The translations under genes were made by a program, and so were the position numbers. Below, piece after piece: positions 52,242 through 61,615 of a stretch of 64,000 nucleotides of DNA. The stretch is from Paenibacillus flagellatus (GTDB taxonomy: Bacteria; Bacillota; Bacilli; Paenibacillales; NBRC-103111), in assembly GCF_003217775.1 (NCBI RefSeq), contig NZ_QJVJ01000008.1, positions 124,001 through 188,000 of the forward strand, written 5' to 3'. Under the pieces are notes generated by a model. It did no database searches. It was not told the DNA's origin and saw nothing but the letters and a program-made list of their open reading frames with translations. How positions within the stretch are numbered: position 1 is the first letter of the stretch; every line of letters begins with the position of its first letter.

Positions 52242-54257
52242 ATGACGTCTCAAACGAAATCGATCGACCGCTTGGCCATCGATACGATCCGCACGCTGTC
52301 CATCGATGCGGTGCAAAAAGCGAATTCCGGGCATCCCGGCATGCCGATGGGCGCCGCCCCGATGGGCTATGCCCTGTACGCCCGTCTCATGAAGCATAAC
52401 CCGTCGAATCCGGAATGGATCGACCGCGACCGGTTCGTCCTGTCCGCCGGCCACGGCTCCATGCTGCTGTATAGCCTTCTCCACTTGACCGGCTACGACT
52501 TGCCGCTCGAAGAGCTGCAAAACTTCCGCCAATGGGGAAGCAAGACGCCGGGCCATCCCGAATACGGCCACACGCCGGGCGTCGACGCGACGACCGGTCC
52601 GCTCGGACAAGGGTTCGCGAGCGCGGTCGGCATGGCGATGGCCGAAGCGCATATGGCGGCCGTCTACAACCGCGGCGATTACCATATTATCGACCACCAT
52701 ACTTATGTCATTTGCGGCGACGGCGACTTGATGGAGGGCATTTCCGGCGAGGCGGCTTCGCTGGCCGGCCATTTGCAGCTCGGCAAGCTGATCGTGCTGT
52801 ACGATTCGAACGATATTTCGCTCGACGGCGAGCTGAATTTGTCGTTCTCCGAAAACGTGAAGGCCCGTTTCGAGGGCTACAATTGGCATTACGTCCGGGT
52901 CGAGGACGGCAACGACCTTGCTGAGATCGAGCGGGCGGTGCGCGCGGCGCAGCAGGATCCGCGTCCGTCGCTCATCGAGGTGAAGACGGTCATCGGCTAC
53001 GGCAGCCCGAATAAAGCGGGCAAAGGCGGCCACGCCGGCCCGCACGGCTCCCCGCTCGGCGTCGAAGAAGTGGCGTTGACGAAAAAAGCGTACGAATGGC
53101 CGGAGGATCAGCATTTCCACGTGCCGTCCGAAGTGGCCGCCCATTTCGCGGAAGTGAAGAAACAAGGCGAGCAAGCCGAAGCGGCTTGGAACGACATGTT
53201 CGCGCAATACGAGAAGGCGTATCCGGACCTCGCGAAGCAGTTCAAGACGGCCGTCGCCGGCGAGCTGCCGGAGGGATGGGACGCCGACCTGCCGACGTAC
53301 AGCCCGGCGGACAAAGGAATCGGTACGCGGAACGCGTCCGGCAATGCGATCAACGCGTTCGCTTCGAAGGTGCCTTCGTTCATCGGCGGCTCGGCCGACC
53401 TCGAATCGTCGACGATGACGCACATGAAAGGGCTCGGCCAATTTACGCGCAACGACTACAGCGGCCGCAACGTCTACTTCGGCGTCCGCGAGTTCGCGAT
53501 GGGAGCCGCGCTGAACGGCATGGCGCTGCATAAAGGCGTCAAGCCGTACGGCGGCACGTTCTTCGTCTTCTCGGACTACTTGCGTCCGGCCGTTCGTCTT
53601 GCCGCGATCATGGATTTGCCGGTCACGTACGTGCTTACGCACGACAGCATCGGCGTCGGCGAGGACGGCCCGACCCACGAGCCGATCGAACAGCTGGCGG
53701 CGCTGCGCATTATTCCGAACATGACGGTTATCCGTCCGGCCGACGCCAACGAGACGACCCAGGCATGGCGCTTCGCGCTCGAGAACAAGAACGGCCCGGT
53801 CGCCCTCGTCTTGACGCGCCAAGCGGTGCCGAATCTCGAAGGAACGGCCCAGCTCGCCCGCGAGGGCGTCGCGCGCGGCGCATACGTCGTGTCCGAAGCG
53901 GCCGGCGGAGAAGCGCAGGCGATCATTCTCGCGACGGGCTCCGAAGTGTCGCTCGCCGTCGAGGCGCAGAAGAAGCTGGCCGAAGAGGGCGTCCGCGTCC
54001 GCGTCGTCAGCGTCCCGAGCTGGGAGCTGTTCGAGAAGCAGCCGCAGTCGTACAAAGACTCGGTGCTGCTCCCGAACGTGAAGGCGCGCCTTGCGGTCGA
54101 AATGGCTTACCCGCTCGGCTGGGAAAAATACGTGGGAGACGGCGGCGCCATTCTCGGCATCGACAAGTTCGGCGCATCCGCTCCGGCGAACAAAATTATC
54201 GCCGAATACGGCTTCACGGTCGACAACGTCGCCGCGAAGGTGAAGGCGCTGCTGTAA
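52242..54257 (+). CDS. tkt: Transketolase
   Basis: 671 residues from the ATG at 52242, 10 bases after GGGAGG. ThDP enzyme of the non-oxidative pentose phosphate pathway. [20 protein letters not shown] and [12 protein letters not shown] open it. The ThDP/Mg site is in [20 protein letters not shown] with [10 protein letters not shown], the second half shows [17 protein letters not shown], and the C-terminal domain has [14 protein letters not shown]. Full length, with no anomalies. Own promoter and terminator. Confidence 0.97.
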   Translation: MTSQTKSIDRLAIDTIRTLSIDAVQKANSGHPGMPMGAAPMGYALYARLMKHNPSNPEWIDRDRFVLSAGHGSMLLYSLLHLTGYDLPLEELQNFRQWGSKTPGHPEYGHTPGVDATTGPLGQGFASAVGMAMAEAHMAAVYNRGDYHIIDHHTYVICGDGDLMEGISGEAASLAGHLQLGKLIVLYDSNDISLDGELNLSFSENVKARFEGYNWHYVRVEDGNDLAEIERAVRAAQQDPRPSLIEVKTVIGYGSPNKAGKGGHAGPHGSPLGVEEVALTKKAYEWPEDQHFHVPSEVAAHFAEVKKQGEQAEAAWNDMFAQYEKAYPDLAKQFKTAVAGELPEGWDADLPTYSPADKGIGTRNASGNAINAFASKVPSFIGGSADLESSTMTHMKGLGQFTRNDYSGRNVYFGVREFAMGAALNGMALHKGVKPYGGTFFVFSDYLRPAVRLAAIMDLPVTYVLTHDSIGVGEDGPTHEPIEQLAALRIIPNMTVIRPADANETTQAWRFALENKNGPVALVLTRQAVPNLEGTAQLAREGVARGAYVVSEAAGGEAQAIILATGSEVSLAVEAQKKLAEEGVRVRVVSVPSWELFEKQPQSYKDSVLLPNVKARLAVEMAYPLGWEKYVGDGGAILGIDKFGASAPANKIIAEYGFTVDNVAAKVKALL

Positions 54258-54338
54258 GAGGCCGCGCGAGGGCCGTCGGAGGAGGCCGGGCGATAAGCCC
54301 GGAACCGGCGGCCGTCGCGGGCGTATAGGGCGAACACG

Positions 54339-54367
54339 AATAAGAGTCCGTACCGGGCTCTTATTTT
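54339..54367 (+). terminator. Intrinsic terminator after tkt
   Basis: AATAAGAGTCCG-tac-CGGGCTCTTATT (one G-U pair) followed by TT. Confidence 0.8.
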
Positions 54368-54400
54368 CGCTGCTTCGCACGAAAAAGAAAAACGCCAAAA

Positions 54401-54420
54401 AAGAGTCCCGGAGGACTCTT
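54401..54420. other. Second hairpin sharing the AAGAGTCC core
   Basis: AAGAGTCC-cgga-GGACTCTT, preceded by six A. It could act as a leftward terminator for read-through from the convergent PilZ fusion gene, or structure the ppnP leader. Confidence 0.5.
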
Positions 54421-54488
54421 CGGATCGAACGAGTATAGCGCGGCTTTATCGCCTCAAAATCATTTATCCCAAGGAGAGTGGCCCGATC

Positions 54489-54812
54489 ATGTCCCAATTC
54501 GAAAACGTGACCGTCCTGAAAAAAGCGAACGTTTACTTTGACGGAGGCGTCACGAGCCGCACGGTCGTTTTCGCCGACGGAAGCAAGAAGACGCTCGGCG
54601 TCATGCTGCCCGGCCAATACCGGTTCACGACCGATACGATCGAAATTATGGAAATTACGGCCGGCGAGCTTCTCGTGCTGCTGCCCGGCGAGACGGAGTG
54701 GAAGCCGTATCGGGGCGGCATGCAATTCGAAGTGCCGGCCAACGCGTCGTTCGAAATGGACGTCAAGACGATTACCGATTACGTCTGCTCGTTCGTCTCC
54801 GCTTCTTCCTGA
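54489..54812 (+). CDS. ppnP: Pyrimidine/purine nucleoside phosphorylase PpnP
   Basis: 107 residues, AAGGAGAG upstream. Small cupin-fold protein like E. coli PpnP/YaiE (94 residues): [52 protein letters not shown] and [13 protein letters not shown] align with it. It phosphorolyses several nucleosides to base plus ribose-1-phosphate. Its last 34 bases overlap the 3' end of the convergent gene on the other strand. Confidence 0.88.
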   Translation: MSQFENVTVLKKANVYFDGGVTSRTVVFADGSKKTLGVMLPGQYRFTTDTIEIMEITAGELLVLLPGETEWKPYRGGMQFEVPANASFEMDVKTITDYVCSFVSASS

Positions 54813-56089
54813 AGCTGCAGCTTCAGCTGGATATATTCCTCCAGCTTGATGCGCGTATACGGGGGAAGCCCGGACAGCATGCAGCCGTACCGGAATAGAC
54901 CGCCGTCCGAGAATACGCGGATGATGCGGGCCGTAATCGGCGGCAGTCCGGCTTCCTGCGGGAAGTGGATGACCACGAACATATCTTGGGCCAACGGGAA
55001 ATGGCTGGTCAGCTGAAGGCCGCTGTCGGACAAGTCGTACAGCGTGCCTTCGATGTTTTGCCCGGAGAAGGCACCTTCCTGCTCCCATTGATAGACGGAC
55101 AGCAGCAGACGGATGTTCATCGGCACGCGAACGCTGCGGCGCCGCTCGATGTTCAAGTCCTGCTTCGTGAGCAGCGCGTCGGGCTGCGCTTCCTCGCGCT
55201 TGCACGTCTCGACGGTTTTGTCCATCCATTCTTCGTAGCATTGCACGATGGCGCTCAAGTCCAGCTCGCCGAGCCCTTTGCTCAGGCCCATCTCGTAAAT
55301 GTTTTTGGCCAAATTGAGCAGCGGGGCGGTCAATTGCAGCTGATCGGTCAGCTGCGAGGCGAGCCGCAAATCTTTGTGCATCAGCTGCATCGAGAATTGG
55401 GTGGCGAAATCGCGGTTCAATATTTTCGGGCCCTTCAGCTCGGCCTGCTTGCTGGCCGCCCCGCCCGCCTGGACGATCTCGTAGAACTTCTCCAGGTCGA
55501 CGTTCGCCTTGGCGGCGAGCGCCATCCCTTCGACGAAGCCGATCGCGTTGATGCCGACCATCGTATTGTGCGCCAGCTTGGCGTAGGAGCCGGAGCCGGA
55601 CGCGCCCATATAGACGATGCGGCTGCCCATCGCTTCGAAGACGTCGCGGTGTTCCTGAAGCGCTTCTTCGCTTCCGCCGACCATAAACAGCAGGGTACCG
55701 CTTTCCGCGGCGGGCTTGCTGCCCGTCACCGGCGCGTCGAGGAAGTCGACGGCGTGCTCGGCCAGCTCGGCATGAAGCGTCTTGCTCGTATGAGGGGATA
55801 TGGTGCTGCAGTCGATCACGGTCAAGCCGGGCCGAATGCCTTCCATAATGCCGTTCGGATCGTAAAACGTTTGTCTAATGGCCGTATCGTTGCTAAGCAT
55901 CGTGATCAAGACGTCGGCGTCCCGGGCCGCTTCGGCCGGCGTGGCCGCCGCTTCCGCCCCGAGCCGGAGCAGCTCCGCGTTTTTGTCCGCGGTGCGGTTA
56001 TAGACGGTCAACGGATAGCCTTTGCGCAGCAAGTTGGCCGCCATCGGCAGCCCCATCGTTCCCAGGCCGATAAAGCCGATTTTTTTCAT
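54779..56089 (-). CDS. 3-hydroxyisobutyrate dehydrogenase-family enzyme fused to a PilZ domain
   Basis: 436 residues from the ATG at 56089, 6 bases after GAGGTGA. Residues 1-295 are a beta-hydroxyacid dehydrogenase: Rossmann [19 protein letters not shown], substrate site [16 protein letters not shown], catalytic Lys171 in AKLAHNTM. Residues about 312-430 are a PilZ domain with both c-di-GMP motifs, RxxxR (Arg317, Arg321 in RRRSVRVP) and DxSxxG (Asp352 in YDLSDSGL). The ORF is continuous across the junction. The enzyme would be cytosolic, reducing or oxidising a small beta-hydroxyacid or semialdehyde under c-di-GMP control (inference). Confidence 0.88.
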   Translation of the reverse strand: MKKIGFIGLGTMGLPMAANLLRKGYPLTVYNRTADKNAELLRLGAEAAATPAEAARDADVLITMLSNDTAIRQTFYDPNGIMEGIRPGLTVIDCSTISPHTSKTLHAELAEHAVDFLDAPVTGSKPAAESGTLLFMVGGSEEALQEHRDVFEAMGSRIVYMGASGSGSYAKLAHNTMVGINAIGFVEGMALAAKANVDLEKFYEIVQAGGAASKQAELKGPKILNRDFATQFSMQLMHKDLRLASQLTDQLQLTAPLLNLAKNIYEMGLSKGLGELDLSAIVQCYEEWMDKTVETCKREEAQPDALLTKQDLNIERRRSVRVPMNIRLLLSVYQWEQEGAFSGQNIEGTLYDLSDSGLQLTSHFPLAQDMFVVIHFPQEAGLPPITARIIRVFSDGGLFRYGCMLSGLPPYTRIKLEEYIQLKLQLQEEAETNEQT

Positions 56090-56264
56090 CGTATTCACCT
56101 CGAAAAGTTTGCAGCGGGAATGGTGCCGGGAGTTGCTGCTATGGGTACATAGAACCATTGTAGCATTATCCGCAAGCGGTGTGAATGACTTCACTTGCTT
56201 TTGCGAGATCAATTCAAGTATTCTAGTTCTAATTATGGAAAAGGATCACAAGGAGGAGTTTGGG

Positions 56265-57614
56265 ATGAACCGGAAGCTTCAATTCGACTACAGCCGCGCG
56301 CTGTCTTTCGTCCAGCAGCACGAGATCGATTACTTCCGCGAGCCGGTCCGGCTTGCGCACGAGCAGCTGCATCAGGGGACGGGAGCGGGGTCCGACTACC
56401 TGGGCTGGATCGACCTGCCCGTCAATTACGACAAGGAAGAGTTCGCGCGCATCCAAGACGCGGCCAAGCGGATTCAGTCCGATTCCGACGCGCTCGTCGT
56501 CATCGGCATCGGCGGCTCGTACCTCGGGGCCCGCGCGGCGATCGAGATGCTGTCGCACTCGTTCTATAACGTGCTGCCGAAGGACAAGCGGAAGACGCCG
56601 GAAGTGTATTTCGTCGGCAACAACATCAGCTCCACCTATGTCACGCACCTGCTGCAGCTGCTCGAAGGGAAGGACATCTCCGTCAACGTCATCTCCAAGT
56701 CGGGGACGACGACCGAGCCGGCGATCGCCTTCCGCATATTCCGCGAGCTGCTCGAGCGCAAATACGGCAAGGACGGCGCGCGCAAGCGCATTTACGCGAC
56801 GACGGACCGCGAGAAGGGCGCGCTGAAGAAGCTGTCCGACGCGGAAGGCTACGAGACGTTCGTCATTCCGGACGACGTCGGCGGACGGTACTCGGTGCTG
56901 ACGGCGGTCGGCTTGCTGCCGATCGCGGTGGCGGGCATCGACATCGAAGCGATGATGCAGGGGGCGGCCGACGCTTCCCGCGAATACGCGAATCCGGACT
57001 TGAATGAGAACGCCAGCTACCAATACGCGGCCGTGCGCAACGCGCTGCACCGCAAAGGCAAGGCGATCGAAATTCTCGTCAACTACGAGCCGTCGCTTCA
57101 CTACGTATCCGAATGGTGGAAGCAGCTGTACGGCGAAAGCGAAGGCAAAGACCATAAAGGCTTGTACCCGGCTTCCGTCGACTTCTCGGCCGACCTTCAC
57201 TCGATGGGGCAATTCGTCCAGGAAGGCACGCGCAACTTGTTCGAGACGGTCATCCAAGTAGCCGAGGTACCGGAGCAAATCGTGATCGGCACCGACCCGG
57301 AAAACTTGGACGGACTGAACTTCCTTGCCGGACAGACGATGGACTTCGTGAACAAGAAGGCGTTCCAAGGGACGATGCTCGCGCATACGGACGGCGGCGT
57401 GCCGAACCTGATCGTGACGATTCCGGACATTTCCGCCTATTCGTTCGGCTACATGGTCTATTTCTTCGAAAAAGCTTGCGGCATCAGCGGCTACCTGCTC
57501 GGCGTCAATCCGTTCGACCAGCCCGGCGTCGAGGCGTACAAGAAGAACATGTTCGCCCTGCTCGGCAAGCCCGGCTACGAGAAGGAAAAAGCGGCGCTCG
57601 AATCGCGCCTGTAA
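56265..57614 (+). CDS. pgi: Glucose-6-phosphate isomerase
   Basis: 449 residues from the ATG at 56265, 8 bases after AAGGAGG. Bacillus-type short Pgi: [35 protein letters not shown] (sugar-phosphate site), [10 protein letters not shown] (catalytic Glu region), and [19 protein letters not shown] with the C-terminal Lys. Glycolysis/gluconeogenesis, cytosolic. It is followed at 15 bases by the yigZ-like gene, so the two and thiN may form an operon. Confidence 0.96.
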   Translation: MNRKLQFDYSRALSFVQQHEIDYFREPVRLAHEQLHQGTGAGSDYLGWIDLPVNYDKEEFARIQDAAKRIQSDSDALVVIGIGGSYLGARAAIEMLSHSFYNVLPKDKRKTPEVYFVGNNISSTYVTHLLQLLEGKDISVNVISKSGTTTEPAIAFRIFRELLERKYGKDGARKRIYATTDREKGALKKLSDAEGYETFVIPDDVGGRYSVLTAVGLLPIAVAGIDIEAMMQGAADASREYANPDLNENASYQYAAVRNALHRKGKAIEILVNYEPSLHYVSEWWKQLYGESEGKDHKGLYPASVDFSADLHSMGQFVQEGTRNLFETVIQVAEVPEQIVIGTDPENLDGLNFLAGQTMDFVNKKAFQGTMLAHTDGGVPNLIVTIPDISAYSFGYMVYFFEKACGISGYLLGVNPFDQPGVEAYKKNMFALLGKPGYEKEKAALESRL

Positions 57615-57629
57615 GCGGGGCCGGTCGGC

Positions 57630-58256
57630 ATGCTGGACCAATACCGGACGGTGAGGCGGGAGGCGTCCGCCGAAATCGTCATCAAGAAATCGCGCTTCAT
57701 CGGCCATGTCCTGCCGGTGGAGAGCGAGGAGGAAGCCGTCGCCTTCATCGAGCGGATCAAGAAGGAGCATTGGTCGGCGACGCACAACTGCTCGGCGTAC
57801 GTGGTCGGCGAACGCGACCAGTTCCAGAAGCAGTCGGACGACGGAGAGCCGAGCGGCACGGCGGGCAAGCCGATCCTCGAGGTGATCAAGCAGCAGGGGC
57901 TGAAAAATACGGCCGTCGTCGTCACCCGATACTTCGGCGGCATCATGCTGGGTGCGGGCGGCTTGGTCCGCGCTTACACGGATGCGACCGTGGCGGGCTT
58001 GGCGGCGGCGGAGCCGGTGACGCTCGCGCTGTTCCGCGAAGTGCGCGTCGAGATCGATTACACGTGGCACGGCAAAGTGGAAAACGAGCTGAGAGGCCGT
58101 GGGACGCGGATGGGAGACACCGTCTTCACCGACAAGGTGACGCTGACGTGTTGGCCGCGCGACAACGAGGCCGCAGCGTTCATCGAATGGATGACCGATT
58201 TGACGCAAGGGCAAGCGGTCATTGCCAGCGGGGATGCGCACTATAAGGAAGCGTAA
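57630..58256 (+). CDS. YigZ/IMPACT family protein (YvyE-like)
   Basis: 208 residues. N-terminal UPF0029/IMPACT domain (KKSRFIGHVLPVESEEEAVA, HNCSAYVVG, SDDGEPSGTAGKPIL, VVVTRYFGGIMLGAGGLVRA) and a C-terminal DUF1949 ferredoxin-like domain. Family proteins regulate translation through ribosome or kinase contacts in eukaryotes; the bacterial role is not settled. Starts 15 bases after pgi, with only a weak GGGG site. Confidence 0.92.
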   Translation: MLDQYRTVRREASAEIVIKKSRFIGHVLPVESEEEAVAFIERIKKEHWSATHNCSAYVVGERDQFQKQSDDGEPSGTAGKPILEVIKQQGLKNTAVVVTRYFGGIMLGAGGLVRAYTDATVAGLAAAEPVTLALFREVRVEIDYTWHGKVENELRGRGTRMGDTVFTDKVTLTCWPRDNEAAAFIEWMTDLTQGQAVIASGDAHYKEA

Positions 58257-58260
58257 CGTG

Positions 58261-58277
58261 GAGGAGGCAGGCTCCTC
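58261..58277 (+). promoter_or_regulatory. Hairpin masking the thiN ribosome binding site
   Basis: GAGGAG-gcagg-CTCCTC abuts the thiN ATG at 58278, and the left arm is the Shine-Dalgarno sequence. It may couple thiN translation to upstream ribosomes or provide other control. Confidence 0.5.
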
Positions 58278-58937
58278 ATGTCGGAGAGTATAGTCATCGT
58301 AACGGGCGGGGCGCTCGGCCGCTGGGCGCTCGCGCATATCGGGCCGGACGACGTGCTCGTCGGCGCCGACCGGGGCGCGCTGTTCCTGCTCCGAAACGGC
58401 CGGAGGCCGGAGCTCGCGCTGGGCGACTTCGATTCGGTGACGGCCGAGGAGAAGGAGGACGTGCGCCGCGGGAGCGCGATGTTCGTCGATTGCGATCCGG
58501 TCATGAAGGATTGGACCGATACGGAGATGGCCTTCAACTGGGCGCTCGAGAGGAAGCCCCGCCGAATCGTGATGCTCGGGGCGCTCGGCAGCCGGTTCGA
58601 CCATTCGCTCGCCAACGTGCACCTGCTCCGCAAAGGGCTGGAGCGCGGCATCGAGTGTTCGATCGTCGACGGCTGTAACGAAGTACGGCTGATCGACCGC
58701 GAAGCGACGATCGTCCGGGCGGGGTATACGTACGTCTCGCTGCTGCCGCTCACAATTGACGTGACCGGCATTACGCTGACGGGCTTCCGCTACCCGCTGG
58801 TGGACGCGACGCTCTCGATCGGCCAGTCGCTCGGCATCAGCAACGAGCTAGCCGGCGAGACGGGCCATATTCGGATACGCGACGGGCTGCTGCTCGTCAT
58901 CCAAAGCAAGGACGAAACGCCTTTCGACGGCTCCTGA
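58278..58937 (+). CDS. thiN: Thiamine pyrophosphokinase
   Basis: 219 residues. Makes ThDP from thiamine and ATP. Catalytic-domain motifs LALGDFDSVTAEE, the KDWTDTEMAFNWAL metal/nucleotide site and LGALGSRFDHSLANVHLL, then a beta-sandwich thiamine-binding domain ending in IRDGLLLVIQSKD. Third in a possible pgi-yigZ-thiN operon; its product is the cofactor of the transketolase encoded 4 kb upstream. Confidence 0.92.
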   Translation: MSESIVIVTGGALGRWALAHIGPDDVLVGADRGALFLLRNGRRPELALGDFDSVTAEEKEDVRRGSAMFVDCDPVMKDWTDTEMAFNWALERKPRRIVMLGALGSRFDHSLANVHLLRKGLERGIECSIVDGCNEVRLIDREATIVRAGYTYVSLLPLTIDVTGITLTGFRYPLVDATLSIGQSLGISNELAGETGHIRIRDGLLLVIQSKDETPFDGS

Positions 58938-58957
58938 CGTCGAAAGGCGTTTTCGTC
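58911..58957 (+). terminator. Intrinsic terminator of thiN
   Basis: 14-bp stem (58916-58929 / 58938-58951), extended by GACGA/TCGTC, followed by TTTT in the arm. The loop contains the thiN stop codon. Confidence 0.82.
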
Positions 58958-58976
58958 GTGCGGCGAGACGCTGCGT

Positions 58977-59672
58977 CTAAACCGTCTCCAGCGCGAAGCG
59001 GATGGCCGCCTCCGCATGCAAAAACGTCGTATCGAACAACGGCAGATCGGTGTCCGCTTCGTTCAGCAGAAGAGGGATTTCCGTACAGCCGAGGATGATG
59101 CCTTCGGCTCCCTCGGCCCGCAGACGCTCGATGACGTCCAAGTAGGCCGCCTTCGACTCCGGACGAAGCACGCCTTGACACAGCTCGTTGTAGATGACGT
59201 CGTGCACCGTCGTACGGTCCGCCTCGTTCGGCACGACGGCGCGAATGCCGTGGCGCTGCAGCCGTTCGCGGTAAAACGGCTGCTCCATCGTAAAGCGCGT
59301 CCCGAGCAGGCCGACCGTCTTCAGGGAGCGCTCCTTGATCTTCTCCGCCGTCACGTCGACGATATGCAGCAGCGGAATGCCCGCAGCCCGCTCCACCGCG
59401 TCCGCCAGCTTGTGCATCGTGTTCGTGCAGATGACGACCGCTTCCGCACCGGCCGCCTCGAGCTTTCGGGCGGCGTCTCCCATCGCCTCCGCGGCGGCCT
59501 CCCATTCGCCCCGGTGCTGCAAGTCCACCATCTCCGCGAAGTCGAACGAGACGAGCACGCATTTGGCCGAGTGAAGCCCCCCCAGCCGATTTCTCACCAA
59601 CGTATTGAGATGGCGGTAATACTCCGCCGTCGATTCCCAGCTCATGCCTCCGATCAAGCCGATCGTTTTCAT
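58977..59672 (-). CDS. Aspartate/glutamate racemase family protein
   Basis: 231 residues from the ATG at 59672, with GGGAGG 5 bases upstream. Starts KTIGLIGGMSWESTAEYYR. The two catalytic Cys are in VVICTNTMHK and IILGCTEIPLLL, as in cofactor-independent aspartate racemase (YgeA-like broad-specificity enzymes). Divergent from a MocR regulator, which probably controls it. Substrate is likely Asp, Glu or a related amino acid. Confidence 0.9.
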   Translation of the reverse strand: MKTIGLIGGMSWESTAEYYRHLNTLVRNRLGGLHSAKCVLVSFDFAEMVDLQHRGEWEAAAEAMGDAARKLEAAGAEAVVICTNTMHKLADAVERAAGIPLLHIVDVTAEKIKERSLKTVGLLGTRFTMEQPFYRERLQRHGIRAVVPNEADRTTVHDVIYNELCQGVLRPESKAAYLDVIERLRAEGAEGIILGCTEIPLLLNEADTDLPLFDTTFLHAEAAIRFALETV

Positions 59673-59705
59673 TCGGACCTCCCCTTTCCTGAACCAAGCG
59701 TAACA

Positions 59706-59758
59706 TGGTATTCTGGTATCCAAAAGATCCAGGAATCCGCGATTATTTTAGTACCAGA
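59706..59758. promoter_or_regulatory. TGGTA half-sites in the racemase/MocR divergent promoter region
   Basis: TGGTAT occurs at 59706 and 59714 as a direct repeat, and TACCAGA at 59752-59758 is an inverted copy of TCTGGTA (59712-59718). Mixed direct and inverted half-sites are typical of MocR-type binding regions. Confidence 0.5.
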
Positions 59759-59782
59759 TCCAAAAAGGAGGAGGTGCGGATC

Positions 59783-61204
59783 ATGCTGTGGTTCGCCGTC
59801 GACCGGGAGCGCGACAAGCCGTTGACCCGGCAAGTGTACGAGCAGCTCCGGGACCGAATATTGAAGCGGGAGCTGAAGGAAGGGGAACGGCTCCCGTCTA
59901 CGAGGGAGCTGGCGAACGCCGTCGGCGTCTCGCGCAACGTCGTGCTGGAGGCGTACGAGCGGCTCATCGCGGAGGGGTACGCGGAGGTGCGGCCGCGCTC
60001 CGGAACGTTCGTCGCTTCCGGCTCCGCCTTGCCGGGCGGGGGAGAGGCGGGGGAGCGGGATCGGGAGAACGGGGAGGCGCGCGACGGCCGTCCGCAACGC
60101 AGCGAGGCGCCGAGGCCCGTGATCGACTTCCGCTCCGCCCACCCGGCGATGGACCGGTTTCCGCGCGGCGTCTGGGGGCGGTTGGCGAAGGAGGTATGTC
60201 TCGATTCGCCCGACCGCGTCTTCGGTTACATGAGCGCGGAGGGGGGAGCCGAGCTTCGGGGCGTGCTCGCCCGGTATTTGCACCAAGCCCGCGGGGTACG
60301 CTGCCGGCCGGAGCAGATCGTCATAACGACTGGCGCGACCCAGGCGCTGTACTTGATTACGGAGCTGCTGGCGCGGGATGATGCGCCGATCGCCGTCGAG
60401 GATCCGGTTACCGACGAGATGCGGACGATTTTCGCCTATGCGGGCGCGCGTATCCGGCCGGTTCCGGTCGACGAGAAAGGAATCGTCACGGACCTGCTGC
60501 CGGAGGACGAGAAGCCGGCGTTCGTCTTCGTCATTCCGTCGCACCAATTTCCGCTCGGGGGAACGCTGCCGATCCAACGGCGCATCCGGCTGATCGAGTA
60601 CGCCCGCCGCACCGGCTGCTACATCGTCGAGGACGACTATGACAGCGAATTTACGTACGAGGGCGTCCCCGTCCATTCGATGCAAGGGCTCGACCCGGAG
60701 CGGGTCGTCTATGTCGGCACGTTCAGCAAAATTTTGTCCCCCGCTCTGCGGATCGGCTACGCCGTCCTGCCGGAGCCGCTCGTCGAGACGTTCCGCAGCC
60801 GGAAATGGTTCATGGACCGTCATACGTCGTCGCTCGAGCAGCTCGTGCTCGCCCGCTTCATGGAGGAGGGCCACCTGAACCGGCACATCCGCCGCATGAG
60901 GAGCCTTTATCGGAAGCGGCGCGAGGCGCTCGTATCGAGACTGCGCGAATCGTTTCCGGATGCGGTCATATTGGGCGAATCGGCCGGCATGCATCTGGTC
61001 GTCGAGCTGCCCGGCACAGACATGACGCCGTCGCTGGCCGACCGCATACTCGCGCACGGAGTCGCGATCTACCCGGTCGAACGGTACGCGATCGTGAAAG
61101 GGGCCCACCGCAGCCGGTTCGTCATGGGCTACGGCGGGGTGACGGTCGAGGCGATCCGCGAAGGGGTGGACCGATTGAAGCGGGCGCTGTCGTCGGCCGA
61201 CTGA
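59783..61204 (+). CDS. MocR family (GntR HTH + aminotransferase-like) transcriptional regulator
   Basis: 473 residues from the ATG at 59783, with GGAGGAGGTG 8 bases upstream. Winged-helix GntR domain (PLTRQVYEQLRDRILKRELK, GERLPSTRELANAVGVSRNV), a Gly/Glu/Arg-rich linker (about 80-120), and a fold type I aminotransferase-like domain. The PLP Lys is at about 316 in VYVGTFSKILSPALRIGY and the Asp in YIVEDDYDSEF. Such proteins sense PLP adducts, for example PdxR or GabR. The divergent racemase gene is the likely target. Confidence 0.92.
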   Translation: MLWFAVDRERDKPLTRQVYEQLRDRILKRELKEGERLPSTRELANAVGVSRNVVLEAYERLIAEGYAEVRPRSGTFVASGSALPGGGEAGERDRENGEARDGRPQRSEAPRPVIDFRSAHPAMDRFPRGVWGRLAKEVCLDSPDRVFGYMSAEGGAELRGVLARYLHQARGVRCRPEQIVITTGATQALYLITELLARDDAPIAVEDPVTDEMRTIFAYAGARIRPVPVDEKGIVTDLLPEDEKPAFVFVIPSHQFPLGGTLPIQRRIRLIEYARRTGCYIVEDDYDSEFTYEGVPVHSMQGLDPERVVYVGTFSKILSPALRIGYAVLPEPLVETFRSRKWFMDRHTSSLEQLVLARFMEEGHLNRHIRRMRSLYRKRREALVSRLRESFPDAVILGESAGMHLVVELPGTDMTPSLADRILAHGVAIYPVERYAIVKGAHRSRFVMGYGGVTVEAIREGVDRLKRALSSAD

Positions 61205-61220
61205 CTTTTCGCGGCCGGAC

Positions 61221-61265
61221 GAAAAAGCCGGCAGCGGGATCGGCGATGGCGTCCCGCTGCCGGCT
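61221..61265 (-). terminator. Intrinsic terminator of the small gene at 61276
   Basis: Perfect 14-bp inverted repeat (61226-61239 / 61252-61265). Read leftwards it is followed by five T. It may also stop the convergent MocR transcript. Confidence 0.82.
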
Positions 61266-61275
61266 CGGCGGCCGA

Positions 61276-61545
61276 TTATTCGGTTCGGGAAGGGCCGGCG
61301 CCCTTGTCCGCGTCCCCGGTCGCCCGGGACATATAGTCGTCGTACCGGTCGTCGACTTCCTTCGCCATGCGTCGGATCGCTTTCGTCTCCTCGACGATCG
61401 GATCGCGCTCGGCTTGCGACCGCACCTCGTACCGCGGACTGAGACGGTGAAGCGCCGCTTCGTCCGGATCGCTGCCCGCCATCTCTCCTTCGGTCAAGGC
61501 GTCGGCCAAGTCCTGCTCCAGCTGCTCCTTGCTGCGCGGTTCCAC
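61276..61545 (-). CDS. Small hypothetical protein
   Basis: 89 residues from a GTG at 61545, chosen because GGAGGTGATC lies 5 bases upstream; a GTG at 61554 would leave no spacing. Very hydrophilic and acidic, helical (KEQLEQDLADALTEGEMAG, ETKAIRRMAKEVDDRYDDYM), with a disordered end. No membrane segment or known family. The strong ribosome binding site and own terminator support a real gene. Confidence 0.68.
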   Translation of the reverse strand: MEPRSKEQLEQDLADALTEGEMAGSDPDEAALHRLSPRYEVRSQAERDPIVEETKAIRRMAKEVDDRYDDYMSRATGDADKGAGPSRTE

Positions 61546-61615
61546 TCGGATCACCTCCGGCTGTCGGTGTGGAAATATTCGCCTTACTATTCCCGCTCGC
61601 GGCCGATTCGATACG

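Noticed and set aside
52071-55241. 1056-residue leftward ORF
   Set aside because: Antisense to tkt, ppnP and part of the dehydrogenase-PilZ gene. Arg/His/Leu-rich composition is typical of antisense frames of GC-rich genes; no family motifs.
58200-58277. TPP riboswitch in front of thiN
   Set aside because: The conserved CTGAGA and ACCTGA blocks are absent and the gap after yigZ is only a few bases.
56229-58622. 797-residue leftward ORF
   Set aside because: Opposite pgi, yigZ and thiN; no ribosome binding site or motifs.
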